This document shows, in pieces, positions 43,439 through 54,174 of a DNA stretch of 64,000 nucleotides. Source of the stretch: Geodermatophilus tzadiensis (lineage in GTDB: Bacteria > Actinomycetota > Actinomycetes > Mycobacteriales > Geodermatophilaceae); contig NZ_PVTG01000001.1 in NCBI RefSeq assembly GCF_003002915.1, forward strand, positions 372,001 to 436,000, in the 5' to 3' direction. The notes under the pieces were generated by a model that saw only the letters and a list, made by a program, of their open reading frames with translations, was not told the origin of the DNA and did no database searches. Position 1 is the first letter of the stretch; each line of letters opens with the position of its first letter. Made by a program: the position numbers and the translations under genes.

Positions 43439-44353
43439 TCACGTCCGGCGCGCGCGGGTGACCTGCGCGCGGGCGGCGAGGTCGGCGTCGGGCGGGTAGT
43501 CGACGCGCAGGAGGGTCAGCCCGCCGGGCGGGGCGACGAGGACCTCCCCCGCCCGCTCGCGGCGGGTCAGCAGCGCGGCCGGCCAGTCCGGTGCCCGCCG
43601 GCCCTCACCCACCGCGAGGAGCGCCCCGACGAGGCTGCGGACCATGGAGTGGCAGAAGGCGTCGGCCGACGCGCTGACGGTCACCAGGGCCCCCTCGCGG
43701 GCCACGCCCAGCGCGAGCAGGGTGCGCACCGTGGTGGCGCCCTCCCGGCGCCGGCAGAAGGCCGCGAAGTCGTGCTCGCCGAGCAGCAGGTCGGCCGCGC
43801 GGTCCATGGCCGCGGCGTCGAGCCGGCGGGGCCAGCCGACGGTGTCGACCCGGCGCAGCGGCGGGGGCCCGGAGTCGGCGTCGGTGAGCCGGTAGGCGTA
43901 GTGGCGGGCCAGCGCGCCGAAGCGGGCGTCGAAGCCGGGGGGCGCCTCCGTGACCCCGGGGACGGCGAGGTCGGCCGGCAGCACGCCCCGCAGCCGCCGG
44001 ACGAGCCGCTCCCGCTGCTCCTCCCACGCCGCTCGGGGGACGTCGGCGTGCGCGACCTGCCCGGTGGCGTGCACGCCGGCGTCGGTGCGCCCGGCGACGG
44101 TCAGGTCGACCGGGCAGCGCAGCACCGTGGCCAGCCCCGACTCGAGCTCGCCCTGCACGGTGCGCCGGTGGGGCTGGCGGGCCCACCCGGAGAAGGCGGT
44201 GCCGTCGTAGGCGATCGACAGCCGGAGACGGACGAGCCCGCCACCGGGTGCGGTGGCGGGCTCGTCGTGCGGGTGCGTGTCGGTCAGCGACCGCTCACTT
44301 CGGGTCGGGCGCGGACTCGCCGCCCGGGGCGTGGGTGCCCGCGGTCGCGGCAT
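43439..44353 (-). CDS. truA: tRNA pseudouridine synthase A
   Basis: Modifies U38-40 of tRNA anticodon arms. LRLSIAYDGTAFSGWARQP, the catalytic Asp in VAGRTDAGVHATGQ, and the HDFAAFCRRR, FCHSMVRSLVG motifs identify it. The core begins near 44220, and between there and ATG 44353 only CTG codons (for example 44287) are in frame. The ATG start gives about 40 extra residues and a 59-bp overlap with the acidic upstream gene; CTG at 44287 would remove the overlap. The true start is uncertain. Confidence 0.9.
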   Translation of the reverse strand: MPRPRAPTPRAASPRPTRSERSLTDTHPHDEPATAPGGGLVRLRLSIAYDGTAFSGWARQPHRRTVQGELESGLATVLRCPVDLTVAGRTDAGVHATGQVAHADVPRAAWEEQRERLVRRLRGVLPADLAVPGVTEAPPGFDARFGALARHYAYRLTDADSGPPPLRRVDTVGWPRRLDAAAMDRAADLLLGEHDFAAFCRRREGATTVRTLLALGVAREGALVTVSASADAFCHSMVRSLVGALLAVGEGRRAPDWPAALLTRRERAGEVLVAPPGGLTLLRVDYPPDADLAARAQVTRARRT

Positions 44354-44675
44354 CGCCGATCTCGGCGGCCTCGACCTCGGCGGCCGCGGCGGCGGCCACG
44401 TCCGGCGGGAGGGTCGGGTCGTCGACCACGGCCAGGTTCTCGGCCCGCGGCTCCGGGGTCACGGCGCCGTCGTCCTGCCGGTCCCCGTCGGGGTTGAACA
44501 GGTCGGTGACGACCCGCTGCGCCTCCGGGTCGACGTCGCCACCGACGACCGCGGGCGAGGTGTCGCCGCCGGGGCCGGTGGTCTCGCCCTCGAACGTCGC
44601 GCCCTGGTCGCCGCCGCCGGTGCGCACGCCGGCAGCGCCGGCGTCGCCGTCCTCGCCCGGCTGCCGCTCGGTCAC
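44295..44675 (-). CDS. Acidic low-complexity protein between rplQ and truA
   Basis: A 126-aa hypothetical protein rich in Asp, Glu, Gly and Ala ([40 protein letters not shown]), probably disordered. Its GTG overlaps the rplQ stop by 4 bp, so it is co-translated. No family recognised. It continues the acidic character of the L17 tail directly upstream. Confidence 0.65.
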   Translation of the reverse strand: MTERQPGEDGDAGAAGVRTGGGDQGATFEGETTGPGGDTSPAVVGGDVDPEAQRVVTDLFNPDGDRQDDGAVTPEPRAENLAVVDDPTLPPDVAAAAAAEVEAAEIGDAATAGTHAPGGESAPDPK

Positions 44676-45334
44676 CGGGCGCCGCCGGTGTCCTCGGCGT
44701 CGGTCGGGTCGGTCGTGGCCTCGGCGGTCGTCGCCTCGGTCGCCCCGGCCTCGGCGGGCTCCGCGTCGGCCTCGGCGGCCTCGGTGGCGTCGACCTCGTC
44801 GGCGACCGCGGTCTCGGTGTCGGCGTCGGCGGTGTCGCTGGCCGGCGCCTCGTCGGTGGCGGCGGCCTCGACGGCGTCGGCGGTGACCTCACCGGAGGCG
44901 GCGGCCGCACCGGCGCCGGCGGCGAAGCGGGTGCCGCGGGCGCGCTCGGCCTCGCCGACGGCCTGCTGGGCCACGGTCAGGGCCTCGACGAGCTCGATGA
45001 CCGCCATGGGGGCGTTGTCGCCCTTGCGGGAGCCGACCTTGGTGATGCGGGTGTAGCCGCCGGGCCGGTTCTCGAAGCGCGGGCCGATCTCGGCGAACAG
45101 GTGGTGGACGACGTCCTTGTCCCGGATGACCGTCATGACCTGGCGGCGGGCGTGCAGGTCACCGCGCTTGGCGAAGGTCACCAGCTTCTCGGCGAACGGG
45201 CGCAGCCGCTTGGCCTTCGCCTCGGTGGTGGTGATCCGCCCGTGCTCGAACAGCGAGGTGGCCAGGTTCGCCAGCATCAGCCGCTCGTGCGAGGCGGACC
45301 CGCCGAGACGGGGGCCCTTGGTGGGGGTGGGCAT
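44672..45334 (-). CDS. rplQ: Large-subunit ribosomal protein bL17 with long acidic tail
   Basis: A 220-aa L17. The first 120 residues are the normal protein ([40 protein letters not shown]). The last 90 or so are an Ala/Asp/Glu/Thr-rich extension ([20 protein letters not shown]), which nearly doubles the usual length. Follows rpoA after a 176-nt spacer with a GC-rich hairpin (about 45435-45470). Confidence 0.95.
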   Translation of the reverse strand: MPTPTKGPRLGGSASHERLMLANLATSLFEHGRITTTEAKAKRLRPFAEKLVTFAKRGDLHARRQVMTVIRDKDVVHHLFAEIGPRFENRPGGYTRITKVGSRKGDNAPMAVIELVEALTVAQQAVGEAERARGTRFAAGAGAAAASGEVTADAVEAAATDEAPASDTADADTETAVADEVDATEAAEADAEPAEAGATEATTAEATTDPTDAEDTGGAR

Positions 45335-45510
45335 GTCGGTCCTTCCTCAGGCGGCCGGGGGCGTCTGCCGGCTGCAACCAGGTGGTGCTGTCGTTCGCTG
45401 GATCGAGTGTGGCGGGCGCTCCCGCCCGGACGGGCGGCGGGTCTCCCCGCCGCCCGGCCCGGTCCCGCTGCCCTCCGCCACGACAGCGGCGGGGGCAGCG
45501 GGGTCCCTGC

Positions 45511-46587
45511 TCAGAGCTGCTCGGTCTCCTGGTAGGAGCCGTCGTCGTACTGGACCTGCCCGTACTCGGCGCCGTACTCGCCGGTGCCGTGGTAGGCGTC
45601 GGTCTCGTAGCCCTCGTCGTAGCTCTCGACGGAGGTGGGGATGAACCCGGGCGGGCTGTCCTTGAGCGCCAGGCCCATGGCCGCCAGCTTCATCTTGACC
45701 TCGTCGATCGACTTGGCCCCGAAGTTGCGGATGTCGAGCAGGTCGGCCTCGGAGCGGGTGACCAGCTCGCCGACGGTGTGCACGCCCTCGCGCTTGAGGC
45801 AGTTGTAGGACCGGACGGTCAGGTCCATGTCCTCGATCGGCATCGAGAAGTTCGCGATGTCGGCGGCCTCGGCCGGGCTCGGGCCGACCTCGATGCCCTC
45901 GGCGTCGACGTTCAGCTCGCGCAGCAGGCCGAACAGCTCGACGAGGGTCGAGCCGGCGGAGGCGATGGCGTCGCGGGGGGCGATCGAGGGCTTGGTCTCG
46001 ACGTCGACGACCAGGCGGTCGAAGTCCGTGCGCTGCTCGACGCGGGTCGCCTCGACGGCGTAGGTGACCTTGAGGACCGGCGAGTAGATCGAGTCGACCG
46101 GGATGCGGCCGATCTCCTGGCCGGGCTGCTTGTTCTGCGGCGCGGGCACGTAGCCGCGGCCCCGCTCGACGACCAGCTCGACCTCGAGGCGGCCCTTGCC
46201 GTTCAGCGTGGCGATGTGCAGGTCGGGGTTGTGCACCTCGACACCGGCCGGGGGCGCGATGTCGGCGGCGGTGACCTCACCGGGGCCCTGCTTGCGCAGG
46301 TACATGGTCACCGGCTCGTCGGAGTCGGAGCTGACGACCAGGCCCTTGAGGTTGAGGATAATCTCGGTGACGTCCTCCTTGACCCCGGGCACGGTGGTGA
46401 ACTCGTGCAGGGTCCCCTCGATGCGGATGCTGGTCACGGCAGCACCGGGGATCGAGGACAGGAGCGTGCGGCGCAGGGAGTTGCCGAGGGTGTAGCCGAA
46501 GCCGGGCTCCAGCGGCTCGATGACGAACCGCGAGCGCTGCTCGGAGATGGTCTCCTCGGTCAGCGTGGGGCGCTGTGCGATGAGCAT
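45511..46587 (-). CDS. rpoA: DNA-directed RNA polymerase alpha subunit
   Basis: A 358-aa alpha subunit. The N-terminal assembly domain ([20 protein letters not shown]) and C-terminal promoter- and activator-binding domain (about 245-315: [34 protein letters not shown]) are intact. It ends in an acidic, Tyr/Glu-rich tail of about 35 residues. Part of the rpsM-rpsK-rpsD-rpoA-rplQ operon. Confidence 0.98.
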   Translation of the reverse strand: MLIAQRPTLTEETISEQRSRFVIEPLEPGFGYTLGNSLRRTLLSSIPGAAVTSIRIEGTLHEFTTVPGVKEDVTEIILNLKGLVVSSDSDEPVTMYLRKQGPGEVTAADIAPPAGVEVHNPDLHIATLNGKGRLEVELVVERGRGYVPAPQNKQPGQEIGRIPVDSIYSPVLKVTYAVEATRVEQRTDFDRLVVDVETKPSIAPRDAIASAGSTLVELFGLLRELNVDAEGIEVGPSPAEAADIANFSMPIEDMDLTVRSYNCLKREGVHTVGELVTRSEADLLDIRNFGAKSIDEVKMKLAAMGLALKDSPPGFIPTSVESYDEGYETDAYHGTGEYGAEYGQVQYDDGSYQETEQL

Positions 46588-46715
46588 TGCGGTGTTCTCC
46601 TAGGTGTCCTCCGGCGCCCGCCATATGACGCCGTGAGGGGGGTGGTGCAGGCCCCGGCGGACATCCGTCCGCCCGCCGGGGCCGGGTGGTGCTGGTGGTG
46701 CTGTGCCGCGAGCGC

Positions 46716-47342
46716 CTACTTGGAGTAGAGCTCGACGATCAGCTGCTCCTGGACCGGGGTGTCGATCACCTGGCGGGCCGGGACGCTGTGCACGACGGCG
46801 CGCAGCTGGCCGCTGATGACCTCCAGCCACGGCGGCACGGGCCGCTCGCCGGCGCGGGCCTGGGCGATCTCGAAGGGCACCATGCGCCGCGACTTCTCCG
46901 CGACCTCGATGATGTCGTTCGCGCTCACCCGGTAGGACGGGATGTCGACCTTGCGGCCGTTCACGCGGATGTGGCCGTGCTTGACCAGCTGGCGGGCCAT
47001 GTCGCGGCTCTCGCCCCAGCCGGCCCGGTACACGACGTTGTCCAGGCGGGACTCGAGGATCTGCAGCAGGACCTCACCGGTCTTGCCGGTCTTGCGGTTG
47101 GCCTCCTCGTAGTAGCCGCGGAACTGCTTCTCGAGGACGCCGTAGATGCGGCGGGCCTTCTGCTTCTCGCGCAGCTGCAGGAGGTACTCGCTGTCCTTGC
47201 TGCGGCCCCGGCCGTGCTCGCCCGGCGGGTAGGGCCGGATCTCGATCGGGCACTTCGGGGACTCGCACTTGCTGCCCTTGAGGAACAGCTTCATCTTCTC
47301 GCGCCGGCACATGCGGCAGTCGGCTCCGGCGTAACGGGCCAC
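46716..47342 (-). CDS. rpsD: Small-subunit ribosomal protein uS4 (zinc-binding form)
   Basis: A 208-aa S4. Four cysteines in CRMC near residue 9 and CESPKC near 26 mark the zinc-containing version. The S4 RNA-binding domain ([21 protein letters not shown]) follows. GTG start. Spacers on either side carry CACCACC-type repeats. Confidence 0.97.
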   Translation of the reverse strand: MARYAGADCRMCRREKMKLFLKGSKCESPKCPIEIRPYPPGEHGRGRSKDSEYLLQLREKQKARRIYGVLEKQFRGYYEEANRKTGKTGEVLLQILESRLDNVVYRAGWGESRDMARQLVKHGHIRVNGRKVDIPSYRVSANDIIEVAEKSRRMVPFEIAQARAGERPVPPWLEVISGQLRAVVHSVPARQVIDTPVQEQLIVELYSK

Positions 47343-47377
47343 GTCAGGTACTCCTCGTTCTTCTCGTCAGTGGCCGG

Positions 47378-47785
47378 TCAGACCCGGCGGCGCTTCTTCG
47401 GGCGGCAGCCGTTGTGCGGCTGCGGGGTCACGTCCTGGATCTGGCCGACCTCGAGGCCGGTGGCCTGCAGCGACCGGATCGCGGTCTCGCGGCCCGAGCC
47501 CGGGCCCTTGACGAAGACGTCGACCTTGCGCATGCCGTGCTCCTGGGCCTTGCGCGCGGCGTTCTCGGCGGCCATCTGGGCGGCGAACGGCGTGGACTTG
47601 CGCGAGCCCTTGAAGCCGACGTGGCCGGCGGAGGCCCAGCTGATCACGTTGCCGGTGGGGTCGGTGATCGACACGATCGTGTTGTTGAACGTGCTCTTGA
47701 TGTGCGCGGCGCCGTGGGCGACGTTCTTCTTCTCCTTGCGGCGGACCTTCTTGGCACCAGCCGCGGCGCGAGCCCTGGGAGGCAT
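47378..47785 (-). CDS. rpsK: Small-subunit ribosomal protein uS11
   Basis: A 135-aa S11 with the conserved core [20 protein letters not shown] and the C-terminus [21 protein letters not shown] start. Between rpsM and rpsD. Confidence 0.97.
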   Translation of the reverse strand: MPPRARAAAGAKKVRRKEKKNVAHGAAHIKSTFNNTIVSITDPTGNVISWASAGHVGFKGSRKSTPFAAQMAAENAARKAQEHGMRKVDVFVKGPGSGRETAIRSLQATGLEVGQIQDVTPQPHNGCRPKKRRRV

Positions 47786-47879
47786 GTCTCTCCGGTTTCC
47801 TTCTGATCGTGGCCAGATGCAGCACGGGGCGTGCCGCCGCTCCCGCCCTCACGGGTCGCCGCGGCGGCACGCCCGCGGC

Positions 47880-48260
47880 TTACTTCTTGCCGGCCTTCTT
47901 CTTGCCGGCGATGGTCTTGCGCGGGCCCTTGCTCGAGCGCGCGTTGGTGCGGGTGCGCTGACCGTGGACGGGCAGGCCGCGACGGTGCCGCAGGCCCTGG
48001 TAGCAGCCGATCTCCACCTTGCGGCGGATGTCGGCGGCGACCTCGCGCCGCAGGTCACCCTCGACGCGGAAGTGCTCGTCGATGTAGTCGCGCAGCCTCA
48101 GCAGGTCCTCGTCGCCGAGGTCCCGGACGCGCAGGTCGGGGCTGACGCCCGTCGCGGCCAGGGTCTCCTTGGCGTGGGCCTTGCCGATGCCGTAGATGTA
48201 GGTGAGCGCGATCTCCATCCGCTTCTCGCGGGGCAGGTCGACGCCAGCCAGTCGTGCCAT
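47880..48260 (-). CDS. rpsM: Small-subunit ribosomal protein uS13
   Basis: A 126-aa S13 ([39 protein letters not shown]) with a Lys-rich C-terminal tail that reaches the tRNA sites. ATG at 48260. Confidence 0.97.
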   Translation of the reverse strand: MARLAGVDLPREKRMEIALTYIYGIGKAHAKETLAATGVSPDLRVRDLGDEDLLRLRDYIDEHFRVEGDLRREVAADIRRKVEIGCYQGLRHRRGLPVHGQRTRTNARSSKGPRKTIAGKKKAGKK

Positions 48261-48274
48261 GTCCAGGTACTCCC

Positions 48275-48388
48275 TCAGCCCTGCCGCTGCTTGTGGCGGG
48301 CGTTGTCGCAGATGACCATGACCCGGCCGTGCCGGCGGATCACCTTGCACTTGTCGCAGATCTTCTTCACCGACGGCTGGACCTTCAC
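48275..48388 (-). CDS. rpmJ: Large-subunit ribosomal protein bL36
   Basis: A 37-aa protein reading [19 protein letters not shown] at its start and ending [11 protein letters not shown]. Zinc-ribbon ligands Cys11, Cys14, Cys27 and His32 are present (C+ type). GTG start. Lies 14 nt upstream of rpsM, after infA. Confidence 0.93.
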   Translation of the reverse strand: MKVQPSVKKICDKCKVIRRHGRVMVICDNARHKQRQG

Positions 48389-48461
48389 CGGTGCCGCCCC
48401 TCATTCCTGTCGATCGATGGCCGCCCGCGCGGCACCCTCGGGTGCCCCGCGCCGGCGGCGG

Positions 48462-48683
48462 TCACTTGTAGCGGTAGACGATGCGACCGCGCGTGAGGTC
48501 GTAGGGCGAGAGCTCCACGACGACGCGGTCCTCGGGCAGGATGCGGATGTAGTGCTGGCGCATCTTGCCGCTGATGTGGGCGAGCACCCGGTGTCCGTTC
48601 TGCAGCTCGACCCGGAACATCGCGTTGGGCAGCGGCTCGACGACGCGACCCTCGACCTCGATGGCCCCGTCCTTCTTCGCCAT
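48462..48683 (-). CDS. infA: Translation initiation factor IF-1
   Basis: A 73-aa OB-fold factor ([39 protein letters not shown]). ATG at 48683. First gene of the infA-rpmJ-rpsM-rpsK-rpsD-rpoA-rplQ operon, with a strong promoter upstream. Confidence 0.97.
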   Translation of the reverse strand: MAKKDGAIEVEGRVVEPLPNAMFRVELQNGHRVLAHISGKMRQHYIRILPEDRVVVELSPYDLTRGRIVYRYK

Positions 48684-48869
48684 GCCCGACACGGCCTCCC
48701 TGACTCGGTGGTGCTGGTGGTCTGGTGCTCCATCCGCGTGCGACCATGCCGGGGCCCGGCAGGGGTCGTACTCGGTGGGTGCAGAACAGGTGGTGCAGGC
48801 GCTCCCGCGAGGGCGTCCCGGGCCGTGCGGCCACAGCACGACGACAGGACGGCGCGAACGCCGTCGTTC

Positions 48870-48899
48870 ACTGTACCCCGCTGTCGCGGGGCGCTCCAA
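48870..48899 (-). promoter_or_regulatory. Promoter of the infA-alpha operon
   Basis: TTGGAG (48894-48899) and TACAGT (48870-48875) separated by 18 bp, a good sigma-70-type promoter. It gives an infA leader of about 180 nt, which could carry regulation. Confidence 0.65.
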
Positions 48900-48934
48900 C
48901 CCGGTCCCGGTCACACTCGGCCCGGTCCGGTCGC

Positions 48935-49738
48935 TCAGGTGCGCGGCGTGATCCCGAACGGGGCCAGGCCCGCGACGCCGCCGTCCTCGGCCGTGAGGAC
49001 CCAGGGGCCCTCGGGCGTGATGGCGACGGTGTGCTCGAAGTGGGCGGCCCGTGAGCCGTCCTTGGTGACGACGGTCCACCCGTCCTCGAGCTCGGCGGTG
49101 GCCGGGTCGCCCACGGTCACCATCGGCTCGATGGCCAGCGCCAGGCCCGGGACCAGCCGCGGTCCCCGGCCGGGCCGCCCGTAGTTGAGGACGTGCGGGT
49201 CCTGGTGCATCTCGGTGCCGATGCCGTGCCCGCCGTAGTGGTCGACGATCCCGTAGGGGTGCGCCTCGGCGGTGATCGCCGACTCGACGGCGGCGCTGAT
49301 GTCGGTCAGCCGCCCGCCGGCGACGGCGCGGGCGAGACCCGCCCACATCGACCGCTCGGTGACGTCGATGAGCGCGGCGTCCTCGGCCGACGGCGGCCCC
49401 ACGGTCACCGTGACGGCGGAGTCGCCGTGCCAGCCCTCGAGGATCGCACCGCAGTCGATCGAGATGTTGTCGCCCGCGGCGAGCACCCGCCGGGGGTCGG
49501 GGATGCCGTGCACGACCTCGTCGTTGATCGAGGCGCAGATGCTGCCGGTGAACCCGTGGTAGCCCAGGAACGAGGGGATGGCGCCCGCCGACCGGATGGT
49601 GTCCTCGGCGATCGCGTCGAGCTCACCGGTGGTCACCCCCGGCCGGACGGCCGACCGCACGGCCGCGATGGCCCGGGCGACGACGAGGCCGGCACCGCGC
49701 ATCAGCTCGATCTCGTGCGGCGTCTTGATCTGGATCAT
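48935..49738 (-). CDS. map: Methionine aminopeptidase type I
   Basis: A 267-aa metalloprotease removing N-terminal Met. Metal ligands are in [19 protein letters not shown] (two Asp), [10 protein letters not shown] (His), and the Glu of LAIEPMVT and [11 protein letters not shown] at 49738 has GGAG 7 nt upstream; an upstream in-frame start (49792) would add 18 residues. It follows adk. Confidence 0.95.
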   Translation of the reverse strand: MIQIKTPHEIELMRGAGLVVARAIAAVRSAVRPGVTTGELDAIAEDTIRSAGAIPSFLGYHGFTGSICASINDEVVHGIPDPRRVLAAGDNISIDCGAILEGWHGDSAVTVTVGPPSAEDAALIDVTERSMWAGLARAVAGGRLTDISAAVESAITAEAHPYGIVDHYGGHGIGTEMHQDPHVLNYGRPGRGPRLVPGLALAIEPMVTVGDPATAELEDGWTVVTKDGSRAAHFEHTVAITPEGPWVLTAEDGGVAGLAPFGITPRT

Positions 49739-49808
49739 GCGTCCACTCCACTTGGCGATCAGCGGGAGGCGGCTCAGGATCCCGGCCGACATCGGCGGCG
49801 CCGTCCCC

Positions 49809-50408
49809 TCAGCTGTCGTTCGACTGCCGGGACCGCTCCAGGGCGGCCATCGCGCGGCCGGTGACCTCCTCGATCGACCCGATGGCGTCGATCTGGGCGA
49901 GCAGTCCCTCGGACTGGTAGAAGCCCGACAGGGGCGCGGTCTGTTCCCGGTAGACCTCCAGGCGGTGCCGGACGGTCTCGGGCTTGTCGTCGTCGCGCTG
50001 CACCCACTCGCCGTCGACGAGCATGCGGCGCCCCGACAACCGGCGCACCAACTCCTCCTCGTCGACGACGAGCTCGAGCACGCAGTCGAGGTGCTGGCCG
50101 AGGTCCTCGAGGGAGCCGCGCAGCTGCTCGCCCTGGGCGATGGTCCGCGGGAAGCCGTCGAGCAGGAAGCCGCCCTTGGCGTCGTCCTCGGCCAGCCGGT
50201 CCTTGACCATGGCCACGGTGATCTCGTCGGGCACCAGGTCGCCGGCGTCCATGTAGGACTTCGCCTGCTGGCCGAGCTCGGTCTTCCCGCTGACGTTGGC
50301 GCGGAAGATGTCGCCGGTCGAGATGGCCGGCACCCCCAGCTGGCCGGCGATGATCTGGGCCTGGGTCCCCTTGCCCGCCCCCGGGGGGCCGAGCAGCACG
50401 ACGCGCAC
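49809..50408 (-). CDS. adk: Adenylate kinase
   Basis: A 199-aa kinase interconverting AMP, ADP and ATP. P-loop [10 protein letters not shown] (7-16), [16 protein letters not shown] and the LID arginines ([19 protein letters not shown]) are present. The LID is short and lacks zinc cysteines. The GTG start shares one base with the secY stop. Order secY-adk-map is the usual one. Confidence 0.97.
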   Translation of the reverse strand: MRVVLLGPPGAGKGTQAQIIAGQLGVPAISTGDIFRANVSGKTELGQQAKSYMDAGDLVPDEITVAMVKDRLAEDDAKGGFLLDGFPRTIAQGEQLRGSLEDLGQHLDCVLELVVDEEELVRRLSGRRMLVDGEWVQRDDDKPETVRHRLEVYREQTAPLSGFYQSEGLLAQIDAIGSIEEVTGRAMAALERSRQSNDS

Positions 50409-51718
50409 TACTTCAGGAACCCTTCGTAGTTGCGCTGGTTGAGCTGCGTCTCGATCTGCTTCACGGTCTCCAAGCCCACTCCCACCATGATGAGCACTGC
50501 CGTCCCGCCGAACGGGAAGTTCTGGTTCGCTCCCTGCTGGGTGATCGACAGGAAGAAGTTGGGCAGCACCGCGACGATCCCGAGGTAGATCGACCCGGGC
50601 AGGGTGATCCGGGACAGCACGTACTGCAGGTACTCGGCCGTCGGCCGGCCCGGGCGGATGCCGGGGATGAAGCCGCCGTAGCGCTTCATGTCGTCGGCGC
50701 GCTCCTCCGGGTTGAAGGTGATCGACACGTAGAAGTACGTGAAGAACACGATCAGGCCGAAGTACAGGGCGACGTGCACGGGGCTGCTCTGGTCGATGAC
50801 GTAGTTCTCGAAGAACTGCCGGACCGGGCCGGTCTCGTCCCCCTGCAACTGGGTGATCAGCTGCGGCAGGTAGAGCAGGGACGAGGCGAAGATGACCGGG
50901 ATGACGCCGGCCTGGTTGACCTTCAGCGGCAGGTAGGTCGACGTCCCGCCGTACATGCGGCGGCCGACCATGCGCTTGGCGTACTGCACGGGGATGCGCC
51001 GCTGCGCCTGTTCGACGTAGACGACCGCGCCGATGATCAGCAGGGCGAAGGCGCAGACGACGGTGAAGACGACGCCGCCGCGGGTCTGCAGGATGGACCC
51101 GCCCTCGGCCGGGATGCGCGCGGCGATCGAGGTGAAGATCAGCACGGACATGCCGTTGCCGATCCCCTTCTCGGTGAGCAGCTCGCCGAGCCACATGATG
51201 ACGGCGGTGCCGGCGGTCAGGGTGACGACCAGGACGATGGTCGACCAGATGCTGTCCGACGGGATGATCTCCTGCTGGCAGCCGGGGAACAGCTGGCCGC
51301 TGCGGGCCAGCGCGATGATGCCGGTGCTCTGCAGGATCGCCAGGGCGATCGTCAGGTAGCGGGTGTACTGGGTCAGCTTGGCCTGACCCGACTGGCCTTC
51401 CTTCTTCAGCTGCTCGAAGCGCGGGATGACCACCACCAGCAGCTGCACGATGATGCTGGCCGTGATGTAGGGCATGATCCCGAGCGCGAACACCGACAGG
51501 CGCAGCAGCGCTCCGCCGGAGAACAGGTTGACCAGCGAGTAGACGTCGCGCTGGGACCCGGCCTGCGCCTGTTCCAGGCAGCTGTTGATCGCCTCGATCG
51601 ACACCCCCGGCCCGGGCACCGAGGCCCCCAGCCGGTAGACGGCGATGATCGCCAGGGAGAACAGCAGCTTGCGCCGGAGGTCTGGCGTCCGGAACGCCGC
51701 GGCGAACGCCTGCAGCAC
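50408..51718 (-). CDS. secY: Protein translocase subunit SecY
   Basis: A 436-aa protein with ten membrane helices forming the Sec channel. Signatures: [21 protein letters not shown]-like plug region, [15 protein letters not shown], and the cytoplasmic loops YYVQ-like and [18 protein letters not shown]. Preceded by a terminator and a family A element, so it probably has its own promoter rather than only spc read-through. Confidence 0.98.
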   Translation of the reverse strand: MLQAFAAAFRTPDLRRKLLFSLAIIAVYRLGASVPGPGVSIEAINSCLEQAQAGSQRDVYSLVNLFSGGALLRLSVFALGIMPYITASIIVQLLVVVIPRFEQLKKEGQSGQAKLTQYTRYLTIALAILQSTGIIALARSGQLFPGCQQEIIPSDSIWSTIVLVVTLTAGTAVIMWLGELLTEKGIGNGMSVLIFTSIAARIPAEGGSILQTRGGVVFTVVCAFALLIIGAVVYVEQAQRRIPVQYAKRMVGRRMYGGTSTYLPLKVNQAGVIPVIFASSLLYLPQLITQLQGDETGPVRQFFENYVIDQSSPVHVALYFGLIVFFTYFYVSITFNPEERADDMKRYGGFIPGIRPGRPTAEYLQYVLSRITLPGSIYLGIVAVLPNFFLSITQQGANQNFPFGGTAVLIMVGVGLETVKQIETQLNQRNYEGFLK

Positions 51719-51758
51719 GTGCCCTCCCCTAGTCGGTCGAGTGAGATTAGCAACGGCG

Positions 51759-51816
51759 GAGGACCGCCCCGCTCCCCGCCACTCGCGAGCTGGCGGCGGG
51801 GCCCTGCGGGGAGGCC
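51759..51816. repeat. 58-bp hairpin element, family A copy 3
   Basis: Same length and core as the other family A copies (CCACTCGCGAGCTGGCGGCGG), with outer GC-rich arms. Its orientation relative to the flanking genes is reversed compared with the other three copies. Located between rplO and secY. Confidence 0.65.
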
Positions 51817-51854
51817 GGACCCGGCCCGCGCAGATCGTGGCGGACCGGGCAGCA

Positions 51855-51892
51855 GACGACCCCCGGGGCGCTGGTGCGTCCCGGGGGTCGTC
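51855..51892 (-). terminator. Terminator after rplO
   Basis: GACGACCCCCGGG and CCCGGGGGTCGTC form a perfect 13-bp stem 6 nt after the rplO stop. It would end or attenuate the spc transcript before secY. Confidence 0.75.
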
Positions 51893-51897
51893 GGCGG

Positions 51898-52341
51898 TCA
51901 GATGCGGGTGGTGCTGCCCCCGGCCGCGGCGATCTTGTCGGCCGCGGAGGACGAGAAGGCGTGCGCGTGCACGGTGACCTGCACGCCGCCGAGCTCGCCG
52001 GTGCCGAGGACCTTGACCGGCTGGCCACGCCGGACGGCGCCGGCCGCGGCCAGCGAGTCGGGGTCGACGTGCCCGCCCTGCGGGAACAGCGCCGCGATCC
52101 GGTCGAGGTTGACGACCTGGAACACGACCTTGTTCGGGTTCTTGAAGCCCGACATCTTGGGCAGCCGCATGTGCAGCGGCGTCTGACCGCCCTCGAAGCG
52201 CGCGGAGGTGTTGCCGCGCGCCCCGGTGCCCTTGGTGCCGCGACCGGCGGTCTTGCCCTTGGAGCCCTCACCCCGGCCGACGCGCGTCTTGGGGGTGTGG
52301 GCGCCCGGGGCCGGACGCAGGTGGTGGACCTTGATAGCCAT
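51898..52341 (-). CDS. rplO: Large-subunit ribosomal protein uL15
   Basis: A 147-aa L15 ([35 protein letters not shown]). Ends in the standard [14 protein letters not shown] region. Last ribosomal gene before secY. Confidence 0.97.
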   Translation of the reverse strand: MAIKVHHLRPAPGAHTPKTRVGRGEGSKGKTAGRGTKGTGARGNTSARFEGGQTPLHMRLPKMSGFKNPNKVVFQVVNLDRIAALFPQGGHVDPDSLAAAGAVRRGQPVKVLGTGELGGVQVTVHAHAFSSSAADKIAAAGGSTTRI

Positions 52342-52353
52342 GTGAGTCCCTGC

Positions 52354-52533
52354 TCAGATCTCTTCGACGGCGACGAGGTGCGTCACTGCCGCGACCATCC
52401 CGCGGATCTCGGGACGGTCCTCCTGCACGACCGAGTCGTTGATCCGCTTGAGGCCCAGCGAGCGCAGCGTCTGCCGCTGGTTGGGCTTGGTGCCGATCGC
52501 CGACCGGACCTGGGTGACCTTCAGCTGCGCCAC
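52354..52533 (-). CDS. rpmD: Large-subunit ribosomal protein uL30
   Basis: A 59-aa L30 ([31 protein letters not shown]). GTG start one nucleotide after the rpsE stop. Confidence 0.95.
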   Translation of the reverse strand: MAQLKVTQVRSAIGTKPNQRQTLRSLGLKRINDSVVQEDRPEIRGMVAAVTHLVAVEEI

Positions 52534-52534
52534 G

Positions 52535-53149
52535 TCAGACCCCCTGACCCGCACGCGCCCGCAGCATGGCGGCCGGGGCGACGTCCTCGAGGGGCAGCCC
52601 GCGGCGGGCGGCGATCTCCTCGGGGCGGACGAGGTCCTTCAGCGCCTGCATGGTGGCGTGCACGATGTTGATCGGGTTCGACGAGCCGAGGCTCTTCGAC
52701 AGCACGTCGTGGATGCCGGCGCACTCGAGGACGGCACGCACCGGGCCACCGGCGATGACACCGGTACCGGGGCTGGCCGGCTTGAGCAGCACGACGCCGG
52801 CCGCCGCCTCACCCTGCACGGGGTGCGGGATGGTGCTGGCGATGCGCGGCACCTTGTAGAAGTGCTTCTTGGCCTCCTCGACGCCCTTGGCGATCGCCGC
52901 GGGTACCTCCTTGGCCTTGCCGTAGCCGACGCCCACGGTGCCGTCACCGTCGCCGACGATCACCAGCGCGGTGAAGCTGAAGCGCCGACCGCCCTTGACG
53001 ACCTTCGACACGCGGTTGATGGCCACCACGCGCTCGATGAAGTTGCTCTTCTCGGCAGGCGCGCCGCCGGGCCCCCGCCCGCCGTCACGACGGTCGCGGC
53101 GGTCGTTGCCGCCGCCGGCGCCGCCGCCGCGTCGCTGTGGTCCTGGCAT
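52535..53149 (-). CDS. rpsE: Small-subunit ribosomal protein uS5
   Basis: A 204-aa S5. It has a Gly/Arg-rich N-terminal extension of about 35 residues, then the RNA-binding domain ([20 protein letters not shown]) and C-terminal domain ([21 protein letters not shown]). ATG at 53149. Confidence 0.96.
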   Translation of the reverse strand: MPGPQRRGGGAGGGNDRRDRRDGGRGPGGAPAEKSNFIERVVAINRVSKVVKGGRRFSFTALVIVGDGDGTVGVGYGKAKEVPAAIAKGVEEAKKHFYKVPRIASTIPHPVQGEAAAGVVLLKPASPGTGVIAGGPVRAVLECAGIHDVLSKSLGSSNPINIVHATMQALKDLVRPEEIAARRGLPLEDVAPAAMLRARAGQGV

Positions 53150-53213
53150 CAGACGTCCCTCTCGATCTTCTGGTCGGCCGGGTGGCCGGCCGCGTGGTGG
53201 GTCAGGCTGCTCA

Positions 53214-53621
53214 TCAGAAGTCCAGCCCGCCCTCTCGCGCACCGTCGGCGAGCGCGGCGATGCGGCCCTGGTAGCGGTTGCCGCCACGGTCGAAGACGAC
53301 CTTGGTGATGCCGGCGGCCTGGGCGCGCTCGGCGACCAGGGCCCCCACCCGGCGGGCGAGGGCGGACTTGTCGCCCTCGGCGCTGCGCAGGCTGGCGTCC
53401 AGCGTCGAGGCACTGACCAGGGTACGGCCGACGGTGTCGTCGACGACCTGGACGTGGATGTGCCGCGAGCTGCGGTTGACCACCAGGCGCGGACGCTCCT
53501 GCGTACCGGCGACCCGCTTGCGGAGCCGGTTGTGGCGGCGCAGCCGCGAGACGCGGCGCGCGGTGCTGATGTCGGTGCCGACGGGCGTGTGCACCCGAGC
53601 GGTCTTCTCGGTCTGAGCCAT
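53214..53621 (-). CDS. rplR: Large-subunit ribosomal protein uL18
   Basis: A 135-aa L18 ([37 protein letters not shown]), the 5S rRNA binder. ATG at 53621 overlaps the rplF stop by one base; a GTG one codon earlier is also possible. Confidence 0.96.
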   Translation of the reverse strand: MAQTEKTARVHTPVGTDISTARRVSRLRRHNRLRKRVAGTQERPRLVVNRSSRHIHVQVVDDTVGRTLVSASTLDASLRSAEGDKSALARRVGALVAERAQAAGITKVVFDRGGNRYQGRIAALADGAREGGLDF

Positions 53622-54160
53622 CACTTACCCGTCTTCCCGACCTTGCGCTTCACGATCTCGCCCTGGTAGCGGACGCCCTTGCCCTTGTACGGGTCGGGCT
53701 TCCGCAGGCCGCGGATGTTGGCGGCCACCTGGCCGACCTGCTGCTTGTCGATGCCGGTGACGCGCAGGCGCGTGGGCGACTCGACGGTGAAGGTGATGCC
53801 CTCCGGGGCCCTGACCGGCACCGGGTGGCTGTAGCCGAGGGCGAACTCGAGGTCGCTCCCCCGGGCCTGGACGCGGTAACCGACACCGACGATCTCGAGG
53901 GTCTTGGTGTAGCCCTCGGTGACGCCGGTGATCATGTTGGCGATCAGCGTGCGGGACAGGCCGTGCAGGGCACGGCTCTCGCGCTCGTCGTCGGGGCGCT
54001 GCACCGTGAGGACGCCGTCCTCGGCCTTCGCGACCGTGATCGGCGCGGCGACGGTGTGCGACAGGGTGCCCTTGGGCCCCTTCACGCTGACCGTCTGCCC
54101 GTCGACGGCGACGTCCACGCCCCCGGGCACGGTGATCGGCAGTCGTCCGATCCGTGACAT
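53621..54160 (-). CDS. rplF: Large-subunit ribosomal protein uL6
   Basis: A 179-aa L6 ([37 protein letters not shown]). Standard length. Confidence 0.97.
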   Translation of the reverse strand: MSRIGRLPITVPGGVDVAVDGQTVSVKGPKGTLSHTVAAPITVAKAEDGVLTVQRPDDERESRALHGLSRTLIANMITGVTEGYTKTLEIVGVGYRVQARGSDLEFALGYSHPVPVRAPEGITFTVESPTRLRVTGIDKQQVGQVAANIRGLRKPDPYKGKGVRYQGEIVKRKVGKTGK

Positions 54161-54174
54161 CTCGCTCGCTCCTC

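Noticed and set aside
45381-48725. Repeated CACCACC/GGTGGTG strings in spacers around rplQ, rpoA, rpsD and infA
   Set aside because: Short, variable in number and compatible with composition bias; no stable fold or conserved spacing was seen.
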